From Salarchaeum japonicum_A (GTDB lineage Archaea; Halobacteriota; Halobacteria; Halobacteriales; Halobacteriaceae): a stretch of DNA of 64,000 nucleotides. Shown piece after piece: positions 49,937 through 58,258 of this stretch (positions are counted from its first letter, which is position 1; the number at the start of each line of letters is the position of its first letter). Under the pieces are notes generated by a model. The model was not told the origin of the DNA. It worked only from the letters and a program-made list of their open reading frames with translations, and made no database searches. Location of the stretch: the NCBI RefSeq assembly GCF_049705945.1, contig NZ_JBNAMV010000004.1, forward strand, positions 248,001 to 312,000, in the 5' to 3' direction. The position numbers were made by a program, and so were the translations under genes.

Positions 49937-50722
49937 ATGCGTACAAATACAGTAAGCACTACTCAACAGATGGCTCTACTCGAAACCCTTAGTGTTCTCT
50001 CGGGGGTGGGCGGATTAAGTTTTGGCGCATACCAATACTATAGGGCCAAGAGTGACGAGAAACGGAAACAAGAACTGAATGATTTAGCTGACGAGTTGAA
50101 CGATTTGAGGCGGGATATAGATGGAATTGTAGAAACCTTCCAATCACCCACTACAAAAGTTGACTTATCACACCAACTTGACTATTGTACAAAGGATGTG
50201 CTGGCATACAAGCATGAAACAGGAGATAATGCCCTAGTGAAAGCGGAAAAGTCGAACGGTGGCGAAAAAGTAAGTAATGCGGGCCAAGCCCTCGATTTAT
50301 ACAAGAATGGTGATACTTATCCGCGGTATCACCTGACGTTAGAATCGGGTTATACGGGATACGAATCTAACTTAGTGTATGCAGTAAGCGACCACGCAGT
50401 CTATATCAATCACTTGTATAAGACCCTGGATAAATTGCAAGAAAGGCACAAGGGGACTCTTGAGGAATTTTCCCCAGGACTATATGACGGGATTGAAGGT
50501 TTGATGGATGATTTCGTAGAAGACACATACACCAATATTTTATCTCACAGAGATGGTATTAAGGTAAACCCTGATAGTCACAATAACATAGAGGAAATGG
50601 GGCGGTTCCTCTTTTTCTACTTTTGGCACTACGAAGGCATAACGAAGGAATTGGAGAGCTTGTCCCAATTATCTGATAAAATTGAGGAGGCTCGTACGAC
50701 GATACTCCAAGCTAGTTATTAG
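49937..50722 (+). CDS. Unknown element protein: N-terminal membrane segment plus coiled coil
   Basis: A 261-residue protein. A hydrophobic segment (ALLETLSVLSGVGGLSFGAY, about residues 14-33) is followed by a charged coiled coil (KSDEKRKQELNDLADELNDL onward) and a helical C-terminal domain. Composition is AT-rich and rich in Lys and Asn, unlike haloarchaeal proteins. Starts at ATG 49937 or at the second Met (residue 12). No known family. Its own regulated promoter suggests a conditional function, perhaps defence or superinfection control; this is speculation. Confidence 0.75.
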   Translation: MRTNTVSTTQQMALLETLSVLSGVGGLSFGAYQYYRAKSDEKRKQELNDLADELNDLRRDIDGIVETFQSPTTKVDLSHQLDYCTKDVLAYKHETGDNALVKAEKSNGGEKVSNAGQALDLYKNGDTYPRYHLTLESGYTGYESNLVYAVSDHAVYINHLYKTLDKLQERHKGTLEEFSPGLYDGIEGLMDDFVEDTYTNILSHRDGIKVNPDSHNNIEEMGRFLFFYFWHYEGITKELESLSQLSDKIEEARTTILQASY

Positions 50723-51113
50723 ATACCTCCACGTACTCCTGCGGCCGATTCATCCCCCATCGGCACCCCCGCTATCTACGGGCACCGTCATGGCTTGCGC
50801 ACGCGAGCCCTACGAATGTGATAGACTAATACCCGCGCTGGCCCTCTCCACGGACCTGGGCTATCTAGTGGTATGTGATTTAGACCCGTGTTCAGCGGCC
50901 CGTTGCCCTCGCCTTGTGCGGGGGCGAGGGCCGCCAGTGTCCCTGTCTACCGCATATCTAGGGTACTCACTGACCGCGGTATCAGGTCCGTGGTAGTGGC
51001 GGTGGAATCAATTTCCGTGCGTTCTACTTACTATGTCTGTGCTGGTGTTACTTAAACGAAATTCGGAGCGGGAGGTGGGCATGTCGGTAATCCCAAGAAG
51101 AGAGCGAGTCTGT
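50723..51113. other. Non-coding stretch of the element with stem structures
   Basis: A 391-bp stretch with no supported gene. It contains an outer 11-bp inverted repeat and an inner GC hairpin (see 50848-50993), several ATCTA-type repeats, and GC/AT alternation. It may hold an RNA gene or replication or arm sites. Confidence 0.5.
50848..50993. ncRNA. Candidate structured RNA or origin-like dyad
   Basis: CCACGGACCTG (50848-50858) and CAGGTCCGTGG (50983-50993) form a perfect 11-bp inverted repeat. Inside lies the hairpin CCCTCGCC / GGCGAGGG. The 146-nt unit could fold into a closed stem with an internal hairpin. The strand and function are unknown. Confidence 0.4.
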
Positions 51114-51743
51114 CTACACTCGGTCCAAGTGGTCGTACACCCGTTCCGTCGTCTGGATAGAGCGGTGTCGTAGTCGGTTCCGAACGTCATACAGGGTGTT
51201 TCCGTCCTCTCGGTTCATCATGCGGTAGGCGACGCTATGGCGTAGTGCGTGGGGGGTTACGTCCGTTGGGTCGCCAAGCCCTTCAACGGTGTATGGTTCT
51301 ATTTCGGCGTCGGTAGCGGCGTCTCGAACGACGTTACGCACACTTTCGGTAGTCATGCGGTCGGACTGACGGGAGGGGAAGAGGGCTTCGGGGTCTTTCC
51401 AGCGATTCGAGAGATACGTTCGTAGCGTCCGAAGCGTCTCGCCCGCCAGTTCAATCTCGGTGTAGTCGGGGCTATTGTCGTTTGGATAGCTCTTCTGGAT
51501 ATCCGCGGGCAACATGAGTACGCCGTCCTCGAAGTCAATCATACTCACGTCTACGGCGACCGCCTCACCGACACGCAGCCCCGTGTCCGCTAAGAGGGCT
51601 ATCAGTGCGTCGTTCCGCGTGGCGAGATAGTCCGCGCTGTTCTCCACAGTGGCGTTCCGCATAGCGGTTATCTGCTCGGGCTTGAGCCAGACACGGGCTT
51701 TCGGGTCGGACTCTTGAGTTTGGGAATCTGTTGAGGCGGGCAT
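51114..51743 (-). CDS. Short tyrosine recombinase (catalytic domain only)
   Basis: A 209-residue protein with a full catalytic set: Arg in DTGLRVGEAVAVD, His-x-x-Arg in PHALRHSVAYRM, a late His in RHRSIQTTERVYDHL and Tyr in the same segment. It lacks the N-terminal core-binding domain, so it is a minimal recombinase such as those linked to plasmid resolution or inversion. It is a second recombinase in the element and points toward the 50.7-51.1 kb non-coding region. Start ATG 51743. Confidence 0.82.
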   Translation of the reverse strand: MPASTDSQTQESDPKARVWLKPEQITAMRNATVENSADYLATRNDALIALLADTGLRVGEAVAVDVSMIDFEDGVLMLPADIQKSYPNDNSPDYTEIELAGETLRTLRTYLSNRWKDPEALFPSRQSDRMTTESVRNVVRDAATDAEIEPYTVEGLGDPTDVTPHALRHSVAYRMMNREDGNTLYDVRNRLRHRSIQTTERVYDHLDRV

Positions 51744-51955
51744 TTGGGACACGTCCGTACATAAACGAACACGCTCCACTTCCTAGTTAGTTTGGGTTTC
51801 TGCAAACAGACTCCAAAACTCAATGTGGCCCACGTACCCCGCCCCGTGAAGACTGGTGAGCGGGCGGGTCCTATACTCCACTCGGGTAGGGGGACGGTTT
51901 AGCCGCGGGGTGACATGAAATACCCCGACCGTAAAGTGACGCATTACACACATAT

Positions 51956-51963
51956 GCTTTTAC
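51956..51963 (+). promoter_or_regulatory. Candidate TATA box of the four-helix membrane protein gene
   Basis: GCTTTTAC lies about 25 bp before ATG 51987, as expected for a leaderless archaeal transcript. Confidence 0.4.
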
Positions 51964-51986
51964 AAGCGGGCGGCTTAGGAGACTCC

Positions 51987-52541
51987 ATGACAGAAGACTC
52001 CGATAAGATAGAGGGGGGAGAAAGAGAGGCTCTTGGGGCAATTGCGAATGATGCCTTAAAGACGTTCAGGGCGGGTTTGTTCTTGATTGTAATCTACATC
52101 TCAATAATGTCCCTCACACTCCAAACAGGTGGTGTAGAATACATTGAGAATATAACAGATTCGTTCTATACGATTAACGGAATTGTATTCTGGATTGGTT
52201 CTGTGACGGTCAGTATATTCACTCACCGAACGGCGCGCCGTATCACGCTCAAAGAACACTACCCTCAGTTAGGTCGAATAGACGACAAATTTGACGTGTT
52301 GAATCTATCCACCACAAGCACATTCGGATTGTTAATCTCAGTGTTCTCCCTTGTTATGGGGTTATTCGAGGGGTGGGCAAATACCGTAAACAACACATCA
52401 ATGACTGTCGGCATTGAACAACCCCTACTAATTGTCGGATTTTCTATTATTATGGTTTCCGTCCTCTATTTCGCGTTCTCGGTCTTAGATATGATTCGGG
52501 GGCGATGGGGACCAATCAGAAAGATTCTCCGATTGTCATAG
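51987..52541 (+). CDS. Element-borne membrane protein, four predicted helices
   Basis: A 184-residue protein. After an acidic start (MTEDSDKIEGGEREALGAIA), hydrophobic segments lie at about residues 29-45, 62-80, 110-128 and 145-165 (for example FLIVIYISIMSLTLQ and FWIGSVTVSIF). The C-terminus is basic. No family recognised. The Asn- and Ile-rich composition resembles the 49937 protein. Could be a superinfection-exclusion or toxin-like membrane protein, but nothing in the sequence proves this. Start ATG 51987. Confidence 0.7.
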   Translation: MTEDSDKIEGGEREALGAIANDALKTFRAGLFLIVIYISIMSLTLQTGGVEYIENITDSFYTINGIVFWIGSVTVSIFTHRTARRITLKEHYPQLGRIDDKFDVLNLSTTSTFGLLISVFSLVMGLFEGWANTVNNTSMTVGIEQPLLIVGFSIIMVSVLYFAFSVLDMIRGRWGPIRKILRLS

Positions 52542-52774
52542 ACTCTATAAGATTCCAATAGGGCGTTTAAGTCCCAACTGGCAGAGTTTGGCTTTATTGG
52601 TCGGTGTCTACTCACGTGGTATTGTGGGAAAGATTCTAGGCGGTCGAGACAGTAGATACACGTGAAGCCCAGCACGGCGTTGGTCTAAGACAAGAACACG
52701 CACGCTACGAATGGACTCCTACCCTCGTGTCGTAGATTACGACGGTAGAAACCGCCCGACGTAGCGGGGTTTGA

Positions 52775-52894
52775 CTACCCGCGGACTGCGATAAATCGCG
52801 TCGGGAAGCAGTCCATGTCGACGTGGAGGACGATGCGCTCCGCGGGGTCGGGCGCACCCGGCAGGCGGTCGCCGCGGCCGCCACGCTCGCTCAT
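52775..52894 (-). pseudogene. dinB: Displaced original 5' end of dinB
   Basis: On the reverse strand ATG 52894 reads MSERGGRGDRLPGAPDP then AERIVLHVDMDCF, and then runs into element sequence and stops (TAG, 52777-52775). Before integration this would have been the dinB start, 51 bp downstream of arfA. It is now separated from the rest of dinB by the element. The 39-codon fragment keeps the first catalytic Asp region but is not a polymerase. Confidence 0.88.
52805..52851. repeat. attR: 47-bp direct repeat at the right end of the element
   Basis: Matches 47277-47323 with one substitution. It carries the start of the conserved HVDMDCF coding region on the reverse strand. Confidence 0.9.
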
Positions 52895-52945
52895 ACGGAA
52901 CGGGAGGGCGAGAACGGGCTAAACGGTGTTGGTACCGGAGTGAAA

Positions 52946-53704
52946 CTATTCGTACTCGACGACGGTGCCGTCTTCGCGGCAGATTTCGAGGGCGTGTTTC
53001 GCGCCCATGCCGGCGTCGTGAGCGGTCGCGCCGCGGGCGACGCCGACCTTGAGGTCGACGCCGGTGTCGTCGCGGACGGCGTCGATGGCGTCCCGGTAGG
53101 CGGGTTCGTCCATCGCGGGACAGATGGCGATGATGTTGTCGCCGCCGACGAAGAAGGAGAGCGAGTCGTGCTCGGTGTGCATGTGCCGCATGAGGCTGGC
53201 GTACGCCTGTTCGATGTGGATGAAGGTGGAGAAGGCGTCGAGTTCGTCGGTGTACTCGCCGGTGGCGTCGTTCACGTCGAAGTGCGCTATCTGGAGGTCG
53301 TCGTCGGTGCGCTCGTGGTCGTCGAGGGGCGCGCCGAGCAGGGCTTCCGTGCGTTCTTCGTCCTGCGCGCTCCCCTCCTCTTGGAGGCGGGCGGTGGCGT
53401 GCGCGAGCGCGTCCGCGGGACTGGGGGCGACGGCGGTGGAGAGGCTGACGGTGACGGGGTAGCGGTTCCGGACGGACTCTTGGATGCGCGCGTGGTCTTC
53501 GGCGTCGACGCCGTTCGTCACGGCGACCATGTTGTCGAATCGCGTGAAGAAGACGTAGGCGTCGCGCGTCCCGAACAGCTGGGAGAGGTCGGCGTACAGC
53601 CGCGACTGGAGGGTTTGGAGGTCGACTTCCCGGCGGGGGTTCGGGGTGACGGTCCACGGGCCGTAGTTGTCGAGTTGGACGAGTGTGATCTGCGTGTTCG
53701 TCAC
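52946..53704 (-). CDS. arfA: GTP cyclohydrolase III
   Basis: A 252-residue protein of the GCH III type: TQITLVQLDNYGPWTVTPNP and RREVDLQTLQSRLYADLSQL are the family start, and SLSFFVGGDNIIAICPAM carries the nucleotidyl-cyclase-like GGDN motif. It converts GTP to a formylated pyrimidine phosphate, the first step of archaeal riboflavin and F420 precursor synthesis. Start GTG 53704. Before the element came in, dinB lay just downstream on the same strand. Confidence 0.92.
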   Translation of the reverse strand: MTNTQITLVQLDNYGPWTVTPNPRREVDLQTLQSRLYADLSQLFGTRDAYVFFTRFDNMVAVTNGVDAEDHARIQESVRNRYPVTVSLSTAVAPSPADALAHATARLQEEGSAQDEERTEALLGAPLDDHERTDDDLQIAHFDVNDATGEYTDELDAFSTFIHIEQAYASLMRHMHTEHDSLSFFVGGDNIIAICPAMDEPAYRDAIDAVRDDTGVDLKVGVARGATAHDAGMGAKHALEICREDGTVVEYE

Positions 53705-53843
53705 GATACGCGGAGTTCGGCGCGCCCCGCGTTTATCGGTTTTGGGTTGCGTCTCACGTATGATGGTGGCGGTCGGGTCGAGGGTTGCCGGCACCCCCGA
53801 CAGAACTCGAAACGCTCTTCCGCTCGACTCATAGGCGTTCCGT

Positions 53844-54587
53844 ATGGCCGCGAACCGCTACTCGGACCTGCTGGCGGCGTCCTACGAGGCGTCACATGCG
53901 GCGTCGGCAGTCGGCGACGAGTCGTTCTACCGGGAGCACGCACTCGCCGCCGACGGTCCCGTTCTCGAAGCGGCGTGTGGGACGGGCCGGCTCTACCTCG
54001 ACCTGTTGCGCGCCGGCGTCGACGCGGACGGGTTCGACATCTCGCGTCCGATGCTGAACCGGCTCCGCCGGAAATCCGACGACGTGACGCCGCGCGTCTG
54101 GCAGGCCGACCTGCGCGCACCTGCGACCGACCGCGAGTACGCCCGCGCGTTCGTCCCATACAACTCCATCGCGAACCTGACCACGGTCGACGACCAACTG
54201 GCGGCGCTCGACGCACTCCACGACGTTCTCGAACCCGGTGGCCGGCTCGTCTTCGACGCCTTCGTTCCCCGGTTCGACGTCATCGCGGAATCGTTCGGCG
54301 AGTGGCACTCGGAGCAGTCTTTCGAACACGAGGGCGGCCAGTTCGTCGCGCGAACGCGCGCCACCATCGAGGACACGGTGGCGGGGACGTTCCGAACCGA
54401 ACACGAGATACAGCGGGACGGCGAGGTGGTGGCGGAGGAGTCGTTCGTTCTCGCACACCTGCCGCCACAGCAAATCGAACTCCTCGCGCGAGAATCCCAA
54501 TTCGACGAGTGGACGGTCGCGGGCGGGTTCGACGGCGAACCGCTTACCGACGGCGACGCGGTCCAGGTCTGGACGCTGCGGGCCTAG
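53844..54587 (+). CDS. Class I SAM-dependent methyltransferase
   Basis: A 247-residue protein. Motif I is GPVLEAACGTGRLYLDLLRA (about residues 37-56), motif II VDADGFDISRPMLNRL, and FVPYNSIANLTTVDDQLAAL and LEPGGRLVFDAFVP follow. The second half has beta-strand features of small-molecule methyltransferases. Substrate unknown. ATG 53844. Its stop overlaps the convergent MaoC gene (CTAG). Confidence 0.88.
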   Translation: MAANRYSDLLAASYEASHAASAVGDESFYREHALAADGPVLEAACGTGRLYLDLLRAGVDADGFDISRPMLNRLRRKSDDVTPRVWQADLRAPATDREYARAFVPYNSIANLTTVDDQLAALDALHDVLEPGGRLVFDAFVPRFDVIAESFGEWHSEQSFEHEGGQFVARTRATIEDTVAGTFRTEHEIQRDGEVVAEESFVLAHLPPQQIELLARESQFDEWTVAGGFDGEPLTDGDAVQVWTLRA

Positions 54588-54985
54588 ACGACCGCGACCG
54601 CACGCCCCTCGACGACGCGCTCGCCGCCGTCGGTCGTGACGGCGAGGTCGGCTTCGACGCGCGTTCCCGTCTCGACATCCTCGACGGCGGTGATTTCGAG
54701 CGTCGTGGTGAGCGTGTCGCCCGGCCACACCTGCGCGACGAACCGCGTGTCGTACTCGCGGAGACCGGCGAGGCCGAACGTCTCTCGGACGAGCGCGGAC
54801 GCGACGCCCGCGGTGAACATTCCCTGCCCGAACACGGACGGATACCCCGCCTCCTGAGCGTGCGGTTCGTCGTAGTGAATCGGATTGAAGTCGCCGCTCG
54901 CGCCCGCGTACCGCACGAAGTCCTCGCGCGAAACGTCCTCGCTGACGCGCTCGAACGTGTCGCCGACCGCGAATTCGCCCGTCAT
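54584..54985 (-). CDS. MaoC family dehydratase ((R)-enoyl-CoA hydratase type)
   Basis: A 133-residue single hot-dog protein. The hydratase motif YAGASGDFNPIHYDEPHAQ keeps catalytic Asp32 and His37. It adds water to trans-2-enoyl-CoA. Start ATG 54985 overlaps the stop of the gene upstream (ATGA), which encodes the MaoC N-type partner; together they likely form one functional hydratase, as in mycobacterial HadAB-type enzymes. Confidence 0.88.
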   Translation of the reverse strand: MTGEFAVGDTFERVSEDVSREDFVRYAGASGDFNPIHYDEPHAQEAGYPSVFGQGMFTAGVASALVRETFGLAGLREYDTRFVAQVWPGDTLTTTLEITAVEDVETGTRVEADLAVTTDGGERVVEGRAVAVV

Positions 54986-55488
54986 TCCGACGCACCCTCG
55001 ATTGCGCGTCCGGTCTCGATACGCGTGTTGTAGTCCGAGAGGACGTGACTGCCGGATTCGTCGGTGAAGTCTGTGCGGAGGACGGCGAACGTCATCGTTC
55101 CGCCGCCCCGGCCGTCGCGCTGATAGACCTCCGTGAGCGTGGTGTCGCCGGTGAGCGTGTCCCCGACGTAGAGCGGGCGCTCGTACTCGTAGCGCTGCTG
55201 GCCGTGCACGACTCGCGCTCGGTCGAACCCCAACTCGAACCCGAGGTTGTGGTCGATGCCGTCCGGGCGATACCGGGGGAAGAAGGACGTGCGGGCGAAC
55301 GTCGGCGGCGCGGGAATCGCCTCGTAGCCCGCCTCGCGAGCGGCCTGCTCGTCCAGGTACACGTCGTCGGGGTCGTCGATGGCGCGCGCGAACTCCGCGA
55401 CCTTCCCGCGCTCCACGGCGAACCCCTCTATGGTTCGGTGCGTGTCGCCGACCTGGGCTTCGAGGTCGGCGAGCGGTAGCGATGGCAC
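54982..55488 (-). CDS. MaoC N-terminal-like (FAS1-type) dehydratase subunit
   Basis: A 168-residue protein matching PF13452: RGKVAEFARAIDDPDDVYLD, AIPAPPTFARTSFFPRYR and EYERPLYVGDTLTGDTTLTE. It has the hot-dog fold but not the full catalytic Asp-His motif, so it should be the structural half of a heterodimer with the 133-residue subunit. Start GTG 55488 (VPSLPLADLEAQ); the frame upstream is unlike protein. Confidence 0.82.
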   Translation of the reverse strand: MPSLPLADLEAQVGDTHRTIEGFAVERGKVAEFARAIDDPDDVYLDEQAAREAGYEAIPAPPTFARTSFFPRYRPDGIDHNLGFELGFDRARVVHGQQRYEYERPLYVGDTLTGDTTLTEVYQRDGRGGGTMTFAVLRTDFTDESGSHVLSDYNTRIETGRAIEGASE

Positions 55489-55526
55489 GCCCCGAACTCC
55501 GGCGACACCGAAGAAAAAGGATGGGG

Positions 55527-57011
55527 TTAGAAGGGGTAGTCGCGCGCCTCGCGCTGGAGGCTGATCCACTTCGGTTCCGTTATCTCGTCGAGGAACGCGT
55601 CGCTGTTGTACGTCCCGATGCCGGACGCGCCGACGCCGCTGAACGGCACGTGCGCCTCGTCGTTGATGGACTGGTCGTTCACGTGGACGTTCCCGGTCTC
55701 CACGCGTTCGGCGATTTCCTTGCCGGTCTGGAGGTCACCGGCGTGCACGCTCCCCGAGAGGCCGTACTCGGTGTCGTTCGCGAGCGCCACGGCCTCGTCG
55801 ACGTCGCTGAAGGGGATGACGGGCGCGATGGGGCCGAAGTGTTCGTTCGCCGCGACGGGCATGTCGTTCGTCACGTCCGAGAGCACGGTCGGCTTCACGA
55901 CGAGCGAGTCAGCGACGCCGTCCTGGTCGAGCGTCTCGCCGCCGGTTTCGAGCGTCGCGCCCGCCTCGACGGAGTCGGTCACGTACCCGAGCATCTCGTC
56001 GCGCTGGGACTCGTCGATGATGGGGCCGACGACGGTGTCGGCGTCGTGCGCGCTCCCGACCGGCAGGTCGGCGGCGCGGTCGGCGAGGCGGTCGACGTAC
56101 TCGTCGTACACGTCCTCGTGGACGATGTGGCGGTTGATGGAGATGCAGACCTGGCCCTGGTGGACGAACGTTCCGAACGTCCCGCCGTCGAGCGCGCGGT
56201 CGAGGTCGGCGTCCGCGGTGACGATGTGGGCGTTGTTCCCGCCGAGTTCCATCGCGGGCACGGCGAGGTTCTCGGCGGCGGTCGCGGCGACCCGCCGACC
56301 GACCGACGTGGAGCCGGTGAACGCGACCACGTCGCTCACGGGATGGCCGGCGACCCGGTCGCCGATTTCGGACCCTTCGCCGACGACGACGTTCAGCACG
56401 CCGTCCGGCAGACCGGCTTCCTCGAACAGCTTCGCGAACAGCAGGCCGCCCGTGATTGGCGTGTTCGTCGCGGGCTTCAGGACGACCGTGTTCCCGGACG
56501 CGATGGCGGGCGCGACCGCGCGCATCGAGAGGTTCAGCGGGAAGTTCCACGGGCTGATGACCGTCACCGTCCCCTTCGGCTCCCGCCGCACGATGTTCTC
56601 CTTCCCGGGGATGTTGGAGGTCGCGTGCTCGCCCTTCGTCCGCCGCGGGAGCGTCGCCGCCTCCGCCGCGTGGTCGGACGCGATCTGTATCGAAGTCTCA
56701 CCCATGATGGCCGACCCGCCGGCCTCGTGCGCGAGCAGGTCGACTATTTCGTCCTCGTGCGCGTGGAGCGCGTCGAGGAAGTCCTGCACGACCTGTTCGC
56801 GTCGCGCCGGCGGAGCGTCCGCCCACTCGTCCTTCGCGGCCTCGGCGGCCTCGTAGGCGGCGTCCACGTCCGACTCCACGCCGGCAGGCACCTCCGCGAC
56901 CGCCTCCCGCGTCGAGGGGTCGTCGACCGCGATGGTGTCGCCGCTCTCGCTCTCCACCCACTCCCCGTCGATGAAGAGACGACTCCAGTCGGCGTCGATT
57001 GTGTACGACAT
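55527..57011 (-). CDS. NAD(P)-dependent aldehyde dehydrogenase
   Basis: A 494-residue ALDH. Motifs in order: FIDGEWVESESGD, TVTVISPWNFPLNLSMR (Asn at the active site), VVAFTGSTSVGRRVA (cofactor), AMELGGNNAHIV (Glu), GTFVHQGQVCISINRHIVHE (catalytic Cys), and ANEHFGPIAPVIPF. It oxidises aldehydes to acids; the substrate is not clear. Start ATG 57011. An operon with the aldo/keto reductase gene upstream is possible (gap 143 bp). Confidence 0.93.
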   Translation of the reverse strand: MSYTIDADWSRLFIDGEWVESESGDTIAVDDPSTREAVAEVPAGVESDVDAAYEAAEAAKDEWADAPPARREQVVQDFLDALHAHEDEIVDLLAHEAGGSAIMGETSIQIASDHAAEAATLPRRTKGEHATSNIPGKENIVRREPKGTVTVISPWNFPLNLSMRAVAPAIASGNTVVLKPATNTPITGGLLFAKLFEEAGLPDGVLNVVVGEGSEIGDRVAGHPVSDVVAFTGSTSVGRRVAATAAENLAVPAMELGGNNAHIVTADADLDRALDGGTFGTFVHQGQVCISINRHIVHEDVYDEYVDRLADRAADLPVGSAHDADTVVGPIIDESQRDEMLGYVTDSVEAGATLETGGETLDQDGVADSLVVKPTVLSDVTNDMPVAANEHFGPIAPVIPFSDVDEAVALANDTEYGLSGSVHAGDLQTGKEIAERVETGNVHVNDQSINDEAHVPFSGVGASGIGTYNSDAFLDEITEPKWISLQREARDYPF

Positions 57012-57154
57012 CTGTACCCGGGCGTTGGCGCGTTCCACACAAAGGGGGGCGTCAACGGGCGAGGAGGACTGAAACCCGCATCTTCAAACCCGATGCGGGC
57101 GGTAGCGGCGAAGCGTGCTGTGGCCGCGTGCTGGCGGACGCCGGTCGCGTCCGC

Positions 57155-58162
57155 TTAGAGATCGCTGTACGGGCCGCCCTTCGCCTCGGTGAGGCGTTCG
57201 ACCTGGTCGTCAGTGAGGTCGATGGTCGCGGCGCCGAGGTTCTCCTCCAGTTGCTCGACGGTTCGCGCGCCGACGATGGGCGCGGTGACGCCGTCGCGGT
57301 GGGAGAGCCACGCGAGCGCGGTCTGCGCGGGCGTCGCGTCGACCTCGTCCGCGACCGCTTCGAGTTCGTCGTGCACGTCGAAGTTCTCCTCCGTGAGGTA
57401 GGACTCCTCGAACCGACTGGACTCCGCGGCGCGTGACTCGCCCGTCAGGCCCTCCTCGCGGCTGTACTTTCCGGTGAGGAAGCCCTGGCCGAGCGGACTC
57501 CACGGGCAGACGGCGAGGTCCTCGCTCCGCGCGAACTCGAGATAGTCCCCCTCGATTTCGCGGTCCACGAGGTTGTATCGCGGCTGGAGCACCGAGAACG
57601 GCTCCCAGCCCTCGGCGCGCGCGAGCTCGTTCGCCTTCGCGACCTTCCACGCGTTCGGCCGCAGCGTGGACGCGCCGAGGTAGTGGACCTTCCCGTCCTC
57701 GACGAGCCGGTTCAGCGTCTTCATCATCTCCCGCGTCGGCGTCTGGTCGTCCCAGCGGTGGATGTAGAGCACGTCCACGTAATCCGTGCCGAGTCGGTCC
57801 AGCAGGGCGTCGATGCGGTCGCGGACGTTCTTCCGGTTCGTTCCCCGGCTGTTCGGGTCGTCCTCCCGGATCTGCCAGTAGATCTTCGACGCGATGGTGT
57901 ATCGCTCCCGGTCGCGGTCGTCGAGCCAGTCGCCGATCCACTCCTCGCTCGCACCGCCGCCGTACACGTCCGCGGTGTCGATGTACCGGCCGTCCGCGTC
58001 GGCGTACGCGGTGAGGAGTTCCTTCGCTCGCTCCTCGCCGATTTCGACGTTCCCCTCCTCGGTCTGCTTGCCGAACCGCCACGTTCCGAACTGGAGTTCG
58101 CTCGATTTGAGGCCGGTTCCGCCGAACGATACGAAGTCGAGGTCGAGGTCACTGACTGCCAT
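57155..58162 (-). CDS. Aldo/keto reductase
   Basis: A 335-residue (alpha/beta)8 enzyme. The catalytic tetrad is visible: Asp-Tyr in RYIDTADVYGGGASEEWIGD, Lys in RERYTIASKIYWQIR and His in VDVLYIHRWDDQTP. NADP-binding region: GARTVEQLEENLGA near the C-terminus. Likely reduces aldehydes or ketones with NADPH. Start ATG 58162; divergent from the SDR gene by 96 bp. Confidence 0.92.
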   Translation of the reverse strand: MAVSDLDLDFVSFGGTGLKSSELQFGTWRFGKQTEEGNVEIGEERAKELLTAYADADGRYIDTADVYGGGASEEWIGDWLDDRDRERYTIASKIYWQIREDDPNSRGTNRKNVRDRIDALLDRLGTDYVDVLYIHRWDDQTPTREMMKTLNRLVEDGKVHYLGASTLRPNAWKVAKANELARAEGWEPFSVLQPRYNLVDREIEGDYLEFARSEDLAVCPWSPLGQGFLTGKYSREEGLTGESRAAESSRFEESYLTEENFDVHDELEAVADEVDATPAQTALAWLSHRDGVTAPIVGARTVEQLEENLGAATIDLTDDQVERLTEAKGGPYSDL

Positions 58163-58258
58163 CACCGGACCTTGGACGACCGACGTGAAAACAGTTCAGC
58201 AATCGGCCAGGTCGTCGCGGGGGCGTACCGTTTTAGGGGTTGCCCACGGACGCCGGGT

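Larger units (their letters stand above)
47277..52851. mobile_element. Integrated genetic element (about 5.5 kb) inserted in dinB
   Basis: A 47-bp repeat with one mismatch flanks the element (47277-47323 and 52805-52851). The integrase gene begins 134 bp inside the left repeat. Genes inside are less GC-rich and less halophile-biased than those outside, most clearly at 49.8-50.7 and 51.9-52.6 kb. Contents are integrase, zinc-type protein, unknown membrane/coil protein, short recombinase and a four-helix membrane protein. No capsid, spike or replication gene is recognisable, so it may be a satellite, plasmid remnant or minimal integrative element. Confidence 0.88.

Noticed and set aside
47277..52851. 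Complete pleolipovirus or other haloarchaeal provirus
   Set aside because: No spike, membrane, ATPase or rolling-circle Rep gene is recognisable; only integrase-type genes are clear.
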